Shown one piece after another: positions 1 to 7,308 of a stretch of 16,787 bases of DNA (its first letter is position 1; each line of letters begins with the position of its first letter). A model generated the notes under the pieces. It made no database searches. It was not told where the DNA came from and was given only the letters and a program-made list of their open reading frames with translations. Source of the stretch: Oscillospiraceae bacterium (GTDB lineage Bacteria > Bacillota > Clostridia > Oscillospirales > Oscillospiraceae); NCBI GenBank assembly GCA_031261245.1, contig JAISKU010000033.1, positions 1 to 16,787 of the forward strand, given 5' to 3'. Made by a program: the position numbers and the translations under genes.

Positions 1-273
1 GAGGAGGGCTATATCAAGAATTATCAGATAGTGAGCGACGGGATTCAGGGGATCATCAAGGTTACGCTCAAATACAACGGGAACGAGCGCGCAATAGCGG
101 GGCTTCGCCGCGTCTCCAAGCCGGGTCTGCGTGTGTACGCGGGCGCGGGGGAGCTGCCGAAGGTTCTGCGCGGGCTCGGCATCGCGATTGTTTCAACGTC
201 CAAGGGCGTCATGACCGACAAGAAAGCCAGAACGGCGAACGTCGGCGGCGAGGTCCTTGCGTTTGTATGGTAA
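1..273 (+). CDS. rpsH: 30S ribosomal protein S8, C-terminal part (5' end outside window)
   Basis: Protein S8 binds the central domain of 16S rRNA and is a primary assembly protein of the small subunit. The reading frame is open from base 1, and about 90 residues are visible of a protein that is normally about 130. The stretch IVSTSKGVMTDKKAR near the C-terminus is the S8 family signature, and the protein ends in the usual AFVW-type tail. The first in-window start codon (a GTG at 31) is internal and is not the gene start. The stop codon runs directly into the GGGGG ribosome-binding site of rplF, as expected within the spc operon. In some bacteria S8 represses this operon by binding its mRNA; the target site would lie upstream of the window, so this cannot be judged here. 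Confidence 0.97.
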   Translation, partial: EEGYIKNYQIVSDGIQGIIKVTLKYNGNERAIAGLRRVSKPGLRVYAGAGELPKVLRGLGIAIVSTSKGVMTDKKARTANVGGEVLAFVW

Positions 274-286
274 GGGGGTATATGTT

Positions 287-829
287 ATGTCGAGAATAGG
301 AAAGAACCCCATTGCCATTCCCGCCGGGGTTACGATTACGGTGGGCGAGGGGAATTTTGTCACCGTGAAGGGGCCGAAGGGCGAGCTTTCACGCGCGATA
401 CGCCCCGAGATAACGGTGGATATCGCGGGCGACACGATAAACGTGACGCGCGGGGACGATCTGCCGCAGCACAGGGCGTACCACGGACTGTCCCGGTCGC
501 TTCTGGCGAATATGGTGACGGGAGTTACGGACGGGTTCAAGAAGGAGCTTGAGGTCAACGGAGTCGGCTACAGGGCGGCGAAGGAGGGCAAGAAGCTTGT
601 GATGAACCTCGGGTACTCGCACCAAGTCATCGTTGAGGAGACGGACGCGATTACGATCGACGTGCCGGCGCCGAACAGGATAGTCATCAACGGGATAGAC
701 AAACAGGCGGTCGGCCAGTTCGCGGCCGACGTGAGGAAGAAGAGGCCGCCCGAGCCGTACAAGGGCAAGGGCATCAAATACGCGGGAGAGGTCATTCGCC
801 GTAAAGAAGGCAAGACCGGCGCGAAATAA
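287..829 (+). CDS. rplF: 50S ribosomal protein L6
   Basis: L6 binds 23S rRNA near the sarcin-ricin loop and the GTPase-associated region. The product is 180 residues, normal for the family. It begins MSRIGKNPIAIPAGV, the standard bacterial L6 start, and ends with the conserved block PEPYKGKGIKYAGEVIRRKEG (L6 signature). The ATG at 287 is preferred over an in-frame upstream start at 257. It gives the canonical N-terminus and has a GGGGG ribosome-binding site about eight bases upstream that overlaps the rpsH stop. The gap to rpsH is 13 bases and to rplR 16 bases, so all are in one operon. Confidence 0.98.
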   Translation: MSRIGKNPIAIPAGVTITVGEGNFVTVKGPKGELSRAIRPEITVDIAGDTINVTRGDDLPQHRAYHGLSRSLLANMVTGVTDGFKKELEVNGVGYRAAKEGKKLVMNLGYSHQVIVEETDAITIDVPAPNRIVINGIDKQAVGQFAADVRKKRPPEPYKGKGIKYAGEVIRRKEGKTGAK

Positions 830-845
830 GGGAGTGTGAACGGAA

Positions 846-1205
846 ATGGTTAAAAAACCCGACAGCAACGCCGCGCGTCTGAAGCGGCACAAGAGAGTGC
901 GGGGCAAGGTTTCCGGCACGCCGGAGCGCCCGCGCCTGAACGTATTCCGCAGCGAGCAGAACATCTACGCGCAGCTTATCGACGACGTGGCGGGGAACAC
1001 CCTCGCGTCGGCGTCGAGCGTCGAAAAGGGCTTTGAGGGCTCCGGCGCAGACACGGAGGCCGCGAAGAAGGTCGGCCTCGCGATTGCCGAGAAGGCAAAG
1101 GCAAAGGGGATCGTATCGGTCGTATTTGACCGGGGCGGCTACGTCTATCACGGGCGTGTGGCCGCGCTTGCCGAGGGCGCCCGCGAGGGCGGACTCGAGT
1201 TTTAA
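846..1205 (+). CDS. rplR: 50S ribosomal protein L18
   Basis: L18 binds 5S rRNA and helps attach it, with L5, to the central protuberance of the large subunit. The product is 119 residues, the usual length. It has a basic, unstructured N-terminus (KRHKRVRGKVSGTPERPRL) followed by the conserved body, with NVFRSEQNIYAQLIDD and the C-terminal FDRGGYVYHGRVAALAEGAR block that defines the family. The ATG follows a GGGAG ribosome-binding site. It lies between rplF and rpsE in the standard spc-operon order. Confidence 0.98.
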   Translation: MVKKPDSNAARLKRHKRVRGKVSGTPERPRLNVFRSEQNIYAQLIDDVAGNTLASASSVEKGFEGSGADTEAAKKVGLAIAEKAKAKGIVSVVFDRGGYVYHGRVAALAEGAREGGLEF

Positions 1206-1226
1206 CGGAGGGGAGGAAACACTAAT

Positions 1227-1757
1227 ATGGCTTATCAAGACAACAGGAACAGCGGCAGACGCGACAATCGGCGCGAGGAAGCTCCGAGCGAGTTTTCAGA
1301 GAAGGTGGTTTCTCTCAACCGTGTCGCAAAGACGGTAAAGGGCGGACGCGTCATGAAGTTCTCGGCGCTTTGCGTCGTGGGCGACGGCAAGGGACGCGTC
1401 GGATACGGACTGGGCAAGGCCCTCGAGGTCTCCGAGGCGATACGCAAGGGGATTGAGGACGCGAAGAAGCACATAGTGACGATTACGCGCAGCGGCGCCA
1501 CGATTCCGCACGAGGTCACGGGGATATTCGGCGCGGGCAGGGTTCTGCTCAAGCCGGCGCCTCCGGGAACCGGCGTCATCGCGGGCGGCGCGGTACGCGC
1601 GGTGGTCGAGGCGGCGGGGATTTCGGACATCAGGACGAAGTGCCTGCGCTCCAACAATCCGCAGAACGTCGTGGCGGCGACGATGCAGGGGCTTTTGACC
1701 CTGCGCGACGCGCAGCAGGTCGCAAAGACGCGCGGCAAGACAGTAGAAGAGTTGTAA
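1227..1757 (+). CDS. rpsE: 30S ribosomal protein S5
   Basis: S5 sits at the mRNA entry side of the small subunit and contributes to decoding accuracy. The product is 176 residues. A polar, arginine-rich N-terminal tail (about residues 1-20) precedes the double-stranded-RNA-binding-like S5 domain, which carries the family block VMKFSALCVVGDGKGRVGYG. The C-terminal S5 fold follows, with GAGRVLLKPAPPGTGVIAGG and the NPQNVVAAT motif. The ATG follows a strong GGAGGGGAGG ribosome-binding site. Its gap to rplR is 21 bases and to rpmD 15 bases. Confidence 0.98.
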   Translation: MAYQDNRNSGRRDNRREEAPSEFSEKVVSLNRVAKTVKGGRVMKFSALCVVGDGKGRVGYGLGKALEVSEAIRKGIEDAKKHIVTITRSGATIPHEVTGIFGAGRVLLKPAPPGTGVIAGGAVRAVVEAAGISDIRTKCLRSNNPQNVVAATMQGLLTLRDAQQVAKTRGKTVEEL

Positions 1758-1772
1758 GGAGGCTTGATTAAT

Positions 1773-1952
1773 ATGGCACAGCTTAGAATCAAGCTCGTAA
1801 AGAGCCTGAACGGCAGGCTTGTTAAGCACAAGGCGACGGCGGAGTCCCTCGGGCTTCGCAAGATCGGTTCGGAGACGGTACAGCCCGACAACCCGCAGAC
1901 GCGGGGGAAAATCAAGCTGATACGCTATCTGATCTCCGTCACCGAAGAATAG
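1773..1952 (+). CDS. rpmD: 50S ribosomal protein L30
   Basis: L30 is a small globular large-subunit protein. The product is 59 residues, the normal bacterial size, starting MAQLRIKLVKSLNGR and containing the SLGLRKIGS core typical of L30. A TTG at 1764 would extend the frame by three residues. The ATG at 1773 is chosen because AAGGAGG at 1756-1762 is correctly spaced for it and because family members start at this point. The ribosome-binding site overlaps the rpsE stop. It occupies the standard slot between rpsE and rplO. Confidence 0.96.
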   Translation: MAQLRIKLVKSLNGRLVKHKATAESLGLRKIGSETVQPDNPQTRGKIKLIRYLISVTEE

Positions 1953-1964
1953 GAGGGACTTAAT

Positions 1965-2405
1965 ATGCAGATTCATGAGCTATCACCCGCGCCCGGCTCC
2001 ACGCATGTGAACAAGCGCCGCGGCCGCGGCCCCGGTACGGGCAACGGCAAGACCGGCGGGCGCGGACACAAGGGGCAGAAGGCCCGCTCCGGCGGCGGCG
2101 TGCGCATAGGCTTCGAGGGAGGCCAGATGCCGCTTGCGCGGCGCGTGCCGAAACGCGGGTTCCACAACATATTCGCGCAGCCGCTTGAGGCGATAAACGT
2201 GCGCGACCTCGACCGCTTCGCGGACGGGGCGACGGTGGACGCCGAGGCGCTTCTGACCGAGGGCGTGCTGTCAAAATGCCGTTACGGCGTGAAGATTCTC
2301 GGCAACGGCGAGATAACAAAAAAACTGACGGTTAAGGCGTCGGCTTTTTCCGAGTCGGCCAGGGCGAAAATTGAGGCGGCCGGAGGAAAGGCTGAGGTGG
2401 TTTAA
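1965..2405 (+). CDS. rplO: 50S ribosomal protein L15
   Basis: L15 is a late-assembly protein of the large subunit with a long basic extension that threads into 23S rRNA. The product is 146 residues, typical in length. The N-terminal half is rich in glycine and arginine (RRGRGPGTGNGKTGGRGHKGQ), exactly as in the family. The globular C-terminal half includes KILGNGEITKKLTVKASAFS and ends in GGKAEVV. The ATG is preceded by AGGAGGG. The stop codon abuts the secY start without any gap. Confidence 0.98.
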   Translation: MQIHELSPAPGSTHVNKRRGRGPGTGNGKTGGRGHKGQKARSGGGVRIGFEGGQMPLARRVPKRGFHNIFAQPLEAINVRDLDRFADGATVDAEALLTEGVLSKCRYGVKILGNGEITKKLTVKASAFSESARAKIEAAGGKAEVV

Positions 2406-3710
2406 GTGCTGCAAACTCTCCGCAACGCATGGAAGGTTGAGGACATCAGGAAAAAGCTTGTTTTCATGATGTTCATGGTGCTGTTGTACCGTCTGGGTAA
2501 CGCCGTTACCGTGCCGTACATCGACACGGGGCTGCTGAAAACGTATTTCTCGGGCAACAACACAATTCTCGGGCTGCTTAACACGATGTCCGGCTCCGCG
2601 CTTGAGCGGGCGTCGATATTCGCGCTGTCGATTCAGCCGTATATCAACGCGAGCATAATTATCCAGCTTCTGACGATCGCGATTCCCGCCCTTGAGCGCA
2701 TCCAAAAAGAGGGCGGAGAAGAGGGCAAGAAGAAGATGGAGCGCGTCACGCGCTACTCGGCCATCGGAATCGGCCTTTTGCAGGGCTACGGCTACTACGT
2801 GCTTATCAACAACGGGGCGAACGGGGCGAGCTTTTTGACCCCGGCCGCGTCCGGTACGCTTCTCGCGCCGCTTGTCATCGTACTGAGCTTTTTGGCGGGC
2901 AGTACGCTTCTCATGTGGATGGGCGAGCAGATCACGGAGTTCGGCATCGGAAACGGAATCTCGATCATACTGTTTGTGAGCATAGTGTCGCGCTTCCCGT
3001 CGAGCGTCGGCGGGCTGATTACGAAGCTCATCGCGGCGCCGAAAACGTGGTGGCTGTACTTGCTGATGCTTATCGGCGCGCTGGCTATCATGGTGCTGAT
3101 CGTGATTGTCACGAATTCCGAGCGGCGGATACCGATACAGTACTCAAAGCGCGTCGTCGGGCGCAAGATGTACGGCGGGCAGTCCACGCACCTGCCGATG
3201 AAGGTGAACATGTCCGGCGTGCTGCCGATAATCTTCGCGCAGTCGATAGCGTCGATTCCGGCGACGATCGCGGCGTTTGTCCCCAAGTGGGCCGCCCCGG
3301 ACAGCTGGGTGAACACGGTGTTCGGCAACACGAGCTGGCTGTACATGGTAGTGTACTTCCTGCTGATTGTGTTCTTCTCATACTTCTACTCGACGATTCA
3401 GTTCAACCCGATAGAGGTCGCGAACAACCTGAAAAAGAACGGCGGGTTCATACCCGGGTTCCGCGCGGGGCGGCCGACGAGCGAGTTCATACAGAAGGTT
3501 TTGACAAAGATCACGCTGTTCGGCGCGATTTACCTCGCGATAATCGCGATTGTGCCGATTCTCATCAGTCACTTCTCGACGACGGCGAGAGATTCGGGCA
3601 TATCGCTCGGCGGAACGAGCATCATCATCGTGATCTCCGTTGCGCTTGAGACGATGAAACAGCTTGAGGCGCAAATGCTCATGCGGCACTACAAGGGCTT
3701 CCTTGAATAA
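2406..3710 (+). CDS. secY: Preprotein translocase channel subunit SecY
   Basis: SecY is the ten-helix pore of the Sec translocon in the cytoplasmic membrane, through which unfolded proteins are secreted or inserted. The product is 434 residues, the expected size. After the amphipathic N-terminus comes helix 1 (about 17-38), then the plug region and the SIQPYINASIIIQLLT segment (about 75-90). The cytosolic loops contain EGGEEGKKKMERVTRYSAIG, RRIPIQYSKRVVGRKMYGG and NPIEVANNLKKNGGFIPGFR, all family hallmarks. The start is a GTG immediately after the rplO stop, with GAGGTGG at 2394-2400 as ribosome-binding site. The resulting MLQTLRNAWKVEDIRKK start matches other SecY proteins. Translation is probably coupled to rplO. 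Confidence 0.98.
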   Translation: MLQTLRNAWKVEDIRKKLVFMMFMVLLYRLGNAVTVPYIDTGLLKTYFSGNNTILGLLNTMSGSALERASIFALSIQPYINASIIIQLLTIAIPALERIQKEGGEEGKKKMERVTRYSAIGIGLLQGYGYYVLINNGANGASFLTPAASGTLLAPLVIVLSFLAGSTLLMWMGEQITEFGIGNGISIILFVSIVSRFPSSVGGLITKLIAAPKTWWLYLLMLIGALAIMVLIVIVTNSERRIPIQYSKRVVGRKMYGGQSTHLPMKVNMSGVLPIIFAQSIASIPATIAAFVPKWAAPDSWVNTVFGNTSWLYMVVYFLLIVFFSYFYSTIQFNPIEVANNLKKNGGFIPGFRAGRPTSEFIQKVLTKITLFGAIYLAIIAIVPILISHFSTTARDSGISLGGTSIIIVISVALETMKQLEAQMLMRHYKGFLE

Positions 3711-3725
3711 GAGGGGCGAGCTGAT

Positions 3726-4364
3726 ATGAAGCTGATTTTACTCGGAGCCCCGGGTGCGGGGAAGGGTACGCAGGCGGAAATTTTGGCAAAAAGGCTCGCG
3801 ATTCCTACGATTTCAACGGGGCAGATTCTCCGCGCGGCCGTCAAGAACGAGACGCCGGTGGGTCAACTGGCCAAGAGCTATCTTGACGCGGGGGAGCTTG
3901 TGCCCGACGAGGTGATTATCGGAATCATGCGCGAGAGACTGACCGAGGCGGACTGCCAAAACGGCTACATTCTCGACGGGATGCCGAGGACGATGACGCA
4001 GGCGATGGCGCTTGAGGCGGGCGGTATTGAGATAGACACGTCGCTGGCCATCGAGATCTCCGATCAGGAGATAATCGACCGCATAAGCGGACGGCGCTTC
4101 TGCCCCGAGTGCGGCGAGACGTACCACACGATTTCCGCGCCGCCGAAGGTCGAGGGCGTGTGCGATGTGTGCGGGACGGAGCTGGCGACACGGAAGGACG
4201 ACGCGCCGGAGACGGTGAGAAACAGGCTTAGGGTCTACCACGAGGAGACGGAGCCGCTGAAGGACTTCTACAGGTCGCGGTGCGAGCTTCTGACCGTAGA
4301 CAACCAGCCGAGCATCGAGGAGACGACAAAGGTTATTTATGAAGCTCTGGGGATTTGGACATGA
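3726..4364 (+). CDS. adk: Adenylate kinase, zinc-LID type
   Basis: Adenylate kinase interconverts ATP plus AMP with two ADP in the cytoplasm. The 212-residue product has the P-loop GAPGAGKGT (7-15), an NMP-binding region (about 30-60), a long-type LID (about 122-158) and the conserved RNRLRVYHEETEPL block. The LID carries C126, C129, C146 and C149, the four-cysteine pattern that holds a structural zinc ion in many Gram-positive enzymes. Two normally strict motifs differ: STGDxLR reads STGQILR (Q33) and DGFPRT reads DGMPRT (M86). The frame is otherwise intact and the P-loop is perfect, so I expect an active enzyme. The secY-adk-map order is standard. The last four bases overlap the map start (ATGA), implying translational coupling. 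Confidence 0.97.
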   Translation: MKLILLGAPGAGKGTQAEILAKRLAIPTISTGQILRAAVKNETPVGQLAKSYLDAGELVPDEVIIGIMRERLTEADCQNGYILDGMPRTMTQAMALEAGGIEIDTSLAIEISDQEIIDRISGRRFCPECGETYHTISAPPKVEGVCDVCGTELATRKDDAPETVRNRLRVYHEETEPLKDFYRSRCELLTVDNQPSIEETTKVIYEALGIWT

Positions 4365-5125
4365 TTATTGTCAAAAACCCCAAGGAAATAGAGCTGATGC
4401 GCCGAGCGGGAAAAATTACCGCGGCAGCCCGTGCCCTGGCAGGGGAGATGGTGATCGCCGGCGTGACAACCCAGAAAATTGACAAAGCGGTGAGGGAATA
4501 TATCGTGTCCGAGGGGGGTAAACCCGCCTTTCTCGGGTACAACGGGTTCCCGAAGAGCGTCTGCATCTCCGTGAACGACGAGGTTATCCACGGAATTCCG
4601 GGGTCGAGGACGCTACGCGACGGCGACGTGGTGAGCGTTGACGTCGGGGCGGAGAAGGACGGCTTCCTCGGCGACTGCGCGGCGACGTTTATCGTCGGGC
4701 AGGGGACGCAGGAGGCGAGACGACTCGTCGAGGTGACGAGAGGGAGCTTTTTCGAGGGGCTGAAATTCGCGAGAGTGGGGTACCGGATATCCGATATCGC
4801 GCGCGCGGTGCAGGCCCACGCGGAGAGCAACGGATTTTCCGTAGTGAGGGAGTACGTGGGGCACGGAATCGGAAGCAGGATGCACGAGGATCCCGAAGTA
4901 CCCAACTACGTGGAGAGCCCGAGGCGCGGAGCGGATCCGCGGCTTATCGCGGGAATGACGATCGCAATCGAGCCGATGATAAACGCGGGCGCGGCGGCGA
5001 TACGGGTTCTGCGGGACGGGTGGACTGTTGTGACGGCGGACGGGAAGCTGTCCGCGCACTACGAGAACACCGTGCTGGTGACAAACGGCGAACCTGAGAT
5101 ACTGACAAGCGTCGAGGCGGCCTGA
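4361..5125 (+). CDS. map: Methionine aminopeptidase, type I
   Basis: This enzyme removes the initiator methionine from nascent proteins. The 254-residue product is the short type I form without an N-terminal zinc-finger extension. All metal ligands are visible: D94 (VSVDVG), D105 (GDCAATF), H168 (VGHGIG), E204 (IEPM) and E235 (HYENTV), together with the substrate-positioning H77 (EVIHGIP). The ATG at 4361 is chosen over an in-frame TTG at 4355 because it forms an ATGA overlap with the adk stop and gives the usual MIIVKNPKEIELMR start. A KOW-domain gene begins two bases after its stop codon. Confidence 0.97.
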   Translation: MIIVKNPKEIELMRRAGKITAAARALAGEMVIAGVTTQKIDKAVREYIVSEGGKPAFLGYNGFPKSVCISVNDEVIHGIPGSRTLRDGDVVSVDVGAEKDGFLGDCAATFIVGQGTQEARRLVEVTRGSFFEGLKFARVGYRISDIARAVQAHAESNGFSVVREYVGHGIGSRMHEDPEVPNYVESPRRGADPRLIAGMTIAIEPMINAGAAAIRVLRDGWTVVTADGKLSAHYENTVLVTNGEPEILTSVEAA

Positions 5126-5127
5126 CT

Positions 5128-5430
5128 ATGGATACCGTAAAGATTGAGACGGGCGACATAGTGCGCTCCATAAACGGCAGAGACGCGGGCGGACTTTTCT
5201 TCGCGGTCCGGGTGGACGGCGAGTATCTGGAGCTTGCGGACGGACGCGGCCGGAGAATCGAGAAGCCGAAACGCAAGAAGCTCAAGCACACGCAGCGCGT
5301 TGCGTATTCCGAATCCCGCGCGGCCGAGAAGCTGCGGAGCGGGGAGAAGATTACAAACGCGGAGCTGAGGCGGGCCATATCGGAGCTCGGCGGCGACGCG
5401 GACAATGAAGGGGGTATGCAGGTTGGCTAA
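5128..5430 (+). CDS. Small KOW-domain RNA-binding protein (L14e/L6e/L27e-like)
   Basis: This 100-residue protein has a KOW-type fold at its N-terminus (about residues 5-50: GDIVRSINGRDAGGLFFAVR, then an ELADGRGRRIEKPKRKKLKH basic strand) and a short charged helical tail. Proteins of this kind, related to the archaeal/eukaryotic L14e family, lie between map and infA in many Clostridia. Their exact role is not established; RNA or ribosome association is inferred from the KOW fold and this location. The gene starts two bases after map and its last eight bases overlap the start of infA, so its translation probably feeds directly into IF-1. The family assignment rests on the pattern and the position together. 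Confidence 0.82.
   Translation: MDTVKIETGDIVRSINGRDAGGLFFAVRVDGEYLELADGRGRRIEKPKRKKLKHTQRVAYSESRAAEKLRSGEKITNAELRRAISELGGDADNEGGMQVG
5408..5414 (+). promoter_or_regulatory. Ribosome-binding site that fixes the TTG start of infA
   Basis: AAGGGGG lies eight bases before the TTG at 5423, inside the last codons of the KOW-protein gene. No comparable site precedes the in-frame ATG at 5405. The site therefore supports the TTG as the infA start, giving exactly the canonical 72-residue protein. Confidence 0.7.
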
Positions 5431-5641
5431 AGACGACATGATTGAGCTTGAGGGGATTGTGGTCGAGGCACTGCCCAACACGATGTTCCAAGTGGACATC
5501 GGCAAGGGACACACGATACTCGCGCATATCTCCGGGAAGCTGCGCATGAATTTTATACGTATTCTTCCGGGCGACAAGGTGACGGTGCAGATGTCACCGT
5601 ACGACCTGACGCGCGGCAGGATTACGTGGAGAAGTAAGTAG
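5423..5641 (+). CDS. infA: Translation initiation factor IF-1
   Basis: IF-1 is an OB-fold protein that blocks the ribosomal A site during initiation. Starting at the TTG, the product is 72 residues, the standard size, reading M-AKDDMIELEGIVVEALPN, with the RNA-binding GHTILAHISGKLRMNFIRI strand block and the conserved C-terminus DLTRGRITWRSK. An upstream in-frame ATG at 5405 would add six atypical residues and lacks a ribosome-binding site, so I reject it. The first eight bases overlap the preceding gene. A weak start codon in an overlap suggests that IF-1 output is tied to translation of the KOW protein. Confidence 0.95.
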   Translation: MAKDDMIELEGIVVEALPNTMFQVDIGKGHTILAHISGKLRMNFIRILPGDKVTVQMSPYDLTRGRITWRSK

Positions 5642-5670
5642 CAAGCAAATAAACGACGAGGTGAACGACA

Positions 5671-5784
5671 ATGAAAGTAAGACCGTCAGTAAAGCCCATG
5701 TGCGAAAAGTGTAAAATCATACGCCGCCGCGGCAGGGTTATGGTGATCTGCGAGAATCCCAAGCACAAGCAGCGCCAAGGTTAA
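5671..5784 (+). CDS. rpmJ: 50S ribosomal protein L36, zinc-binding form
   Basis: This is a 37-residue protein beginning MKVRPSVKPMCEKCKIIRRR and ending in the usual NPKHKQRQG. Zinc ligands C11, C14, C27 and H32 are all present, so this is the zinc-dependent (C+) form. L36 is the smallest large-subunit protein and stabilises 23S rRNA. It occupies its standard place between infA and rpsM. A GAGGTGA ribosome-binding site lies about seven bases upstream. Confidence 0.97.
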   Translation: MKVRPSVKPMCEKCKIIRRRGRVMVICENPKHKQRQG

Positions 5785-5806
5785 AAGAAAGGACCGGTTA
5801 TTAAGA

Positions 5807-6175
5807 ATGGCACGTATTGCGGGAATAGACCTTCCCAAGGACAAGCGCATTGAAATCGGCCTCACCTATGTATTCGGCATAGGCAGGACGAGCGCGAAGA
5901 AAATCCTCGACGCCACGGGGATCAATCCGGACACGCGCGTCAAGGATTTGACCGAGGCGGAGGAAACGGCGCTCCGTGAGGTAATCGACAAGCAGTTCAC
6001 GGTGGAGGGCGACCTTCGCCGCACCGTCGCGCTCGATATCAAGCGTCTGACGGAGATCGGCAGCTATCGCGGCACGCGGCACCGCCGCGGATTACCCGTG
6101 CGCGGACAGCGCAGCAAGACGAACGCCCGTACCCGCAAGGGGCCGAAGCGCACGATAGCCAACAAGAAGAAGTAA
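5807..6175 (+). CDS. rpsM: 30S ribosomal protein S13
   Basis: S13 lies in the head of the small subunit, contacting the P-site tRNA and forming inter-subunit bridges. The product is 122 residues. It starts MARIAGIDLPKDKRIEIGLT and has the helix-two-turn-helix segment IGRTSAKKILDATGI. It ends with the family signature GTRHRRGLPVRGQRSKTNAR and a lysine-rich tail. The nearest ribosome-binding site (AAAGGA, about 5787-5792) is somewhat far from the ATG, so initiation may be weaker here than for its neighbours. It is the first gene of the alpha-operon part of the cluster. Confidence 0.98.
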   Translation: MARIAGIDLPKDKRIEIGLTYVFGIGRTSAKKILDATGINPDTRVKDLTEAEETALREVIDKQFTVEGDLRRTVALDIKRLTEIGSYRGTRHRRGLPVRGQRSKTNARTRKGPKRTIANKKK

Positions 6176-6191
6176 AGGGGGGAGCAGAGAC

Positions 6192-6596
6192 ATGGCAGCA
6201 GGAAAACAGGGCAAGACAAAGGTACGTACACGGCGCCGCGAGCGCAAGAATATCGAAAAAGGGGCCGTGCACATCAGCTCCTCATTCAACAACACGATGG
6301 TGACGATCACCGATCCGACGGGCAACGCGATTTCGTGGGCGTCCGCCGGGGAGATGGGCTTTAAGGGCAGCCGTAAGTCCACGCCGTTCGCGGCGCAGAC
6401 GGCGGCGGAGACGGCCGCGAAGGCCGCGATGGAGCACGGCCTGAAAACGGTCGAGGTCTTTGTCAAGGGGCCGGGCTCCGGACGCGAGGCCGCGATTCGC
6501 GCGCTTCAGTCGGCCGGGCTTGAGGTGACGATGATCAAGGACGTCACGCCGATACCGCACAACGGATGCCGCCCGCCCAAGCGTCGGCGCGTATAA
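6192..6596 (+). CDS. rpsK: 30S ribosomal protein S11
   Basis: S11 forms part of the platform of the small subunit and contacts mRNA near the E site. The product is 134 residues. A basic N-terminal tail is followed by GAVHISSSFNNTMVTITDPT. The C-terminal family block runs through VKGPGSGREAAIRALQSAGL to the terminal DVTPIPHNGCRPPKRRRV. A GGGGGGAG ribosome-binding site lies upstream. Its stop codon overlaps the ribosome-binding site of rpsD. Confidence 0.98.
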   Translation: MAAGKQGKTKVRTRRRERKNIEKGAVHISSSFNNTMVTITDPTGNAISWASAGEMGFKGSRKSTPFAAQTAAETAAKAAMEHGLKTVEVFVKGPGSGREAAIRALQSAGLEVTMIKDVTPIPHNGCRPPKRRRV

Positions 6597-6611
6597 GGAG
6601 GTATGTGATTT

Positions 6612-7238
6612 ATGGCAAGATATACAGATGCGGTCTGCCGGCTTTGCCGCCGAGAGGGGCAGAAGCTTTTCCTCAAGGGCGACCGCTGCTACACGGACAA
6701 GTGCGGGGTTGACCGCCGCGCCTACCCGCCCGGAATGCACGGGCAGGGGCGCACGAAGGTCTCCGAATACGGGACGCAGCTTCGTGAGAAGCAGAAGGCG
6801 AAGCGCTATTACGGCGTGTTGGAGTCGCAGTTCAAGGGTTACTTCGAGCTGGCGTCAAAGCGCCGCGGCAAGACGGGCGAGAACCTGCTTGCGATTCTCG
6901 AGACGCGCCTGGACAACACGATTTACCGTCTCGGGTTCGCGATGAGCCGCGCCGAGGCGCGGCAGCTCGTGCTGCACAACCATTTCACGGTGAACGGCAA
7001 AAAGGTCAACATCCCCTCCTTCCTCGTGAAGCCGGGCATGATCATCGCGCTGAAGGATTCAAGCCGTCAGCTCGACAAGTTCAAGTCCACAATCGAGGCC
7101 AACGCGTCGCGCAAGGCGCCGAAATGGCTCGATTACGACGCGAACAACCAGGTCGCGAAGGTCGTCGCCGTGCCCACGCGCGAGGACATAGACCTACCGG
7201 TGGAGGAACAGCTCATAGTCGAGTTATATTCAAAGTAA
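6612..7238 (+). CDS. rpsD: 30S ribosomal protein S4, zinc-binding form
   Basis: S4 nucleates assembly of the 5' domain of 16S rRNA and affects decoding fidelity. The product is 208 residues. The N-terminal arm contains C9, C12, C26 and C31, the zinc-binding pattern of the C+ form. The S4 RNA-binding domain follows (about residues 97-160: ETRLDNTIYRLGFAMSRAEA then VNGKKVNIPSFLVKPGM). A near-perfect AAGGAGGT ribosome-binding site overlaps the rpsK stop. In several bacteria S4 is an autogenous repressor acting on its own or alpha-operon mRNA, and the structured spacer downstream (7245-7303) is a possible place for such control here. Confidence 0.98.
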   Translation: MARYTDAVCRLCRREGQKLFLKGDRCYTDKCGVDRRAYPPGMHGQGRTKVSEYGTQLREKQKAKRYYGVLESQFKGYFELASKRRGKTGENLLAILETRLDNTIYRLGFAMSRAEARQLVLHNHFTVNGKKVNIPSFLVKPGMIIALKDSSRQLDKFKSTIEANASRKAPKWLDYDANNQVAKVVAVPTREDIDLPVEEQLIVELYSK

Positions 7239-7244
7239 AGATAG

Positions 7245-7303
7245 CCCTCAAATTGGATAAGCCGACTCACTCCGGCGCTGCGCGCCGGGAATTTGAAGGA
7301 GGG
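7245..7303 (+). promoter_or_regulatory. Nested inverted repeats covering the rpoA ribosome-binding site
   Basis: The 70-base rpsD-rpoA spacer is the longest gap in the ribosomal operon. It contains an inner perfect hairpin, CCGGCGC / GCGCCGG (7272-7278 with 7282-7288, loop TGC). It also contains an outer pair, TCAAATT (7248-7254) with AATTTGA (7290-7296). CCC at 7245-7247 can also pair with GGG at 7301-7303, which belongs to the AAGGAGGG ribosome-binding site of rpoA. No U run follows, so this is not an intrinsic terminator. It could modulate rpoA translation, act as an RNA-processing or stability element, or have no function. The pairing is seen directly; the role is inference. Confidence 0.4.
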
Positions 7304-7308
7304 TATAT

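Noticed and set aside
7272..7288. Hairpin between rpsD and rpoA as an intrinsic terminator.
   Set aside because: It is followed by AATTTGAAGGAGG rather than a U run, and rpoA and rplQ continue the operon directly.
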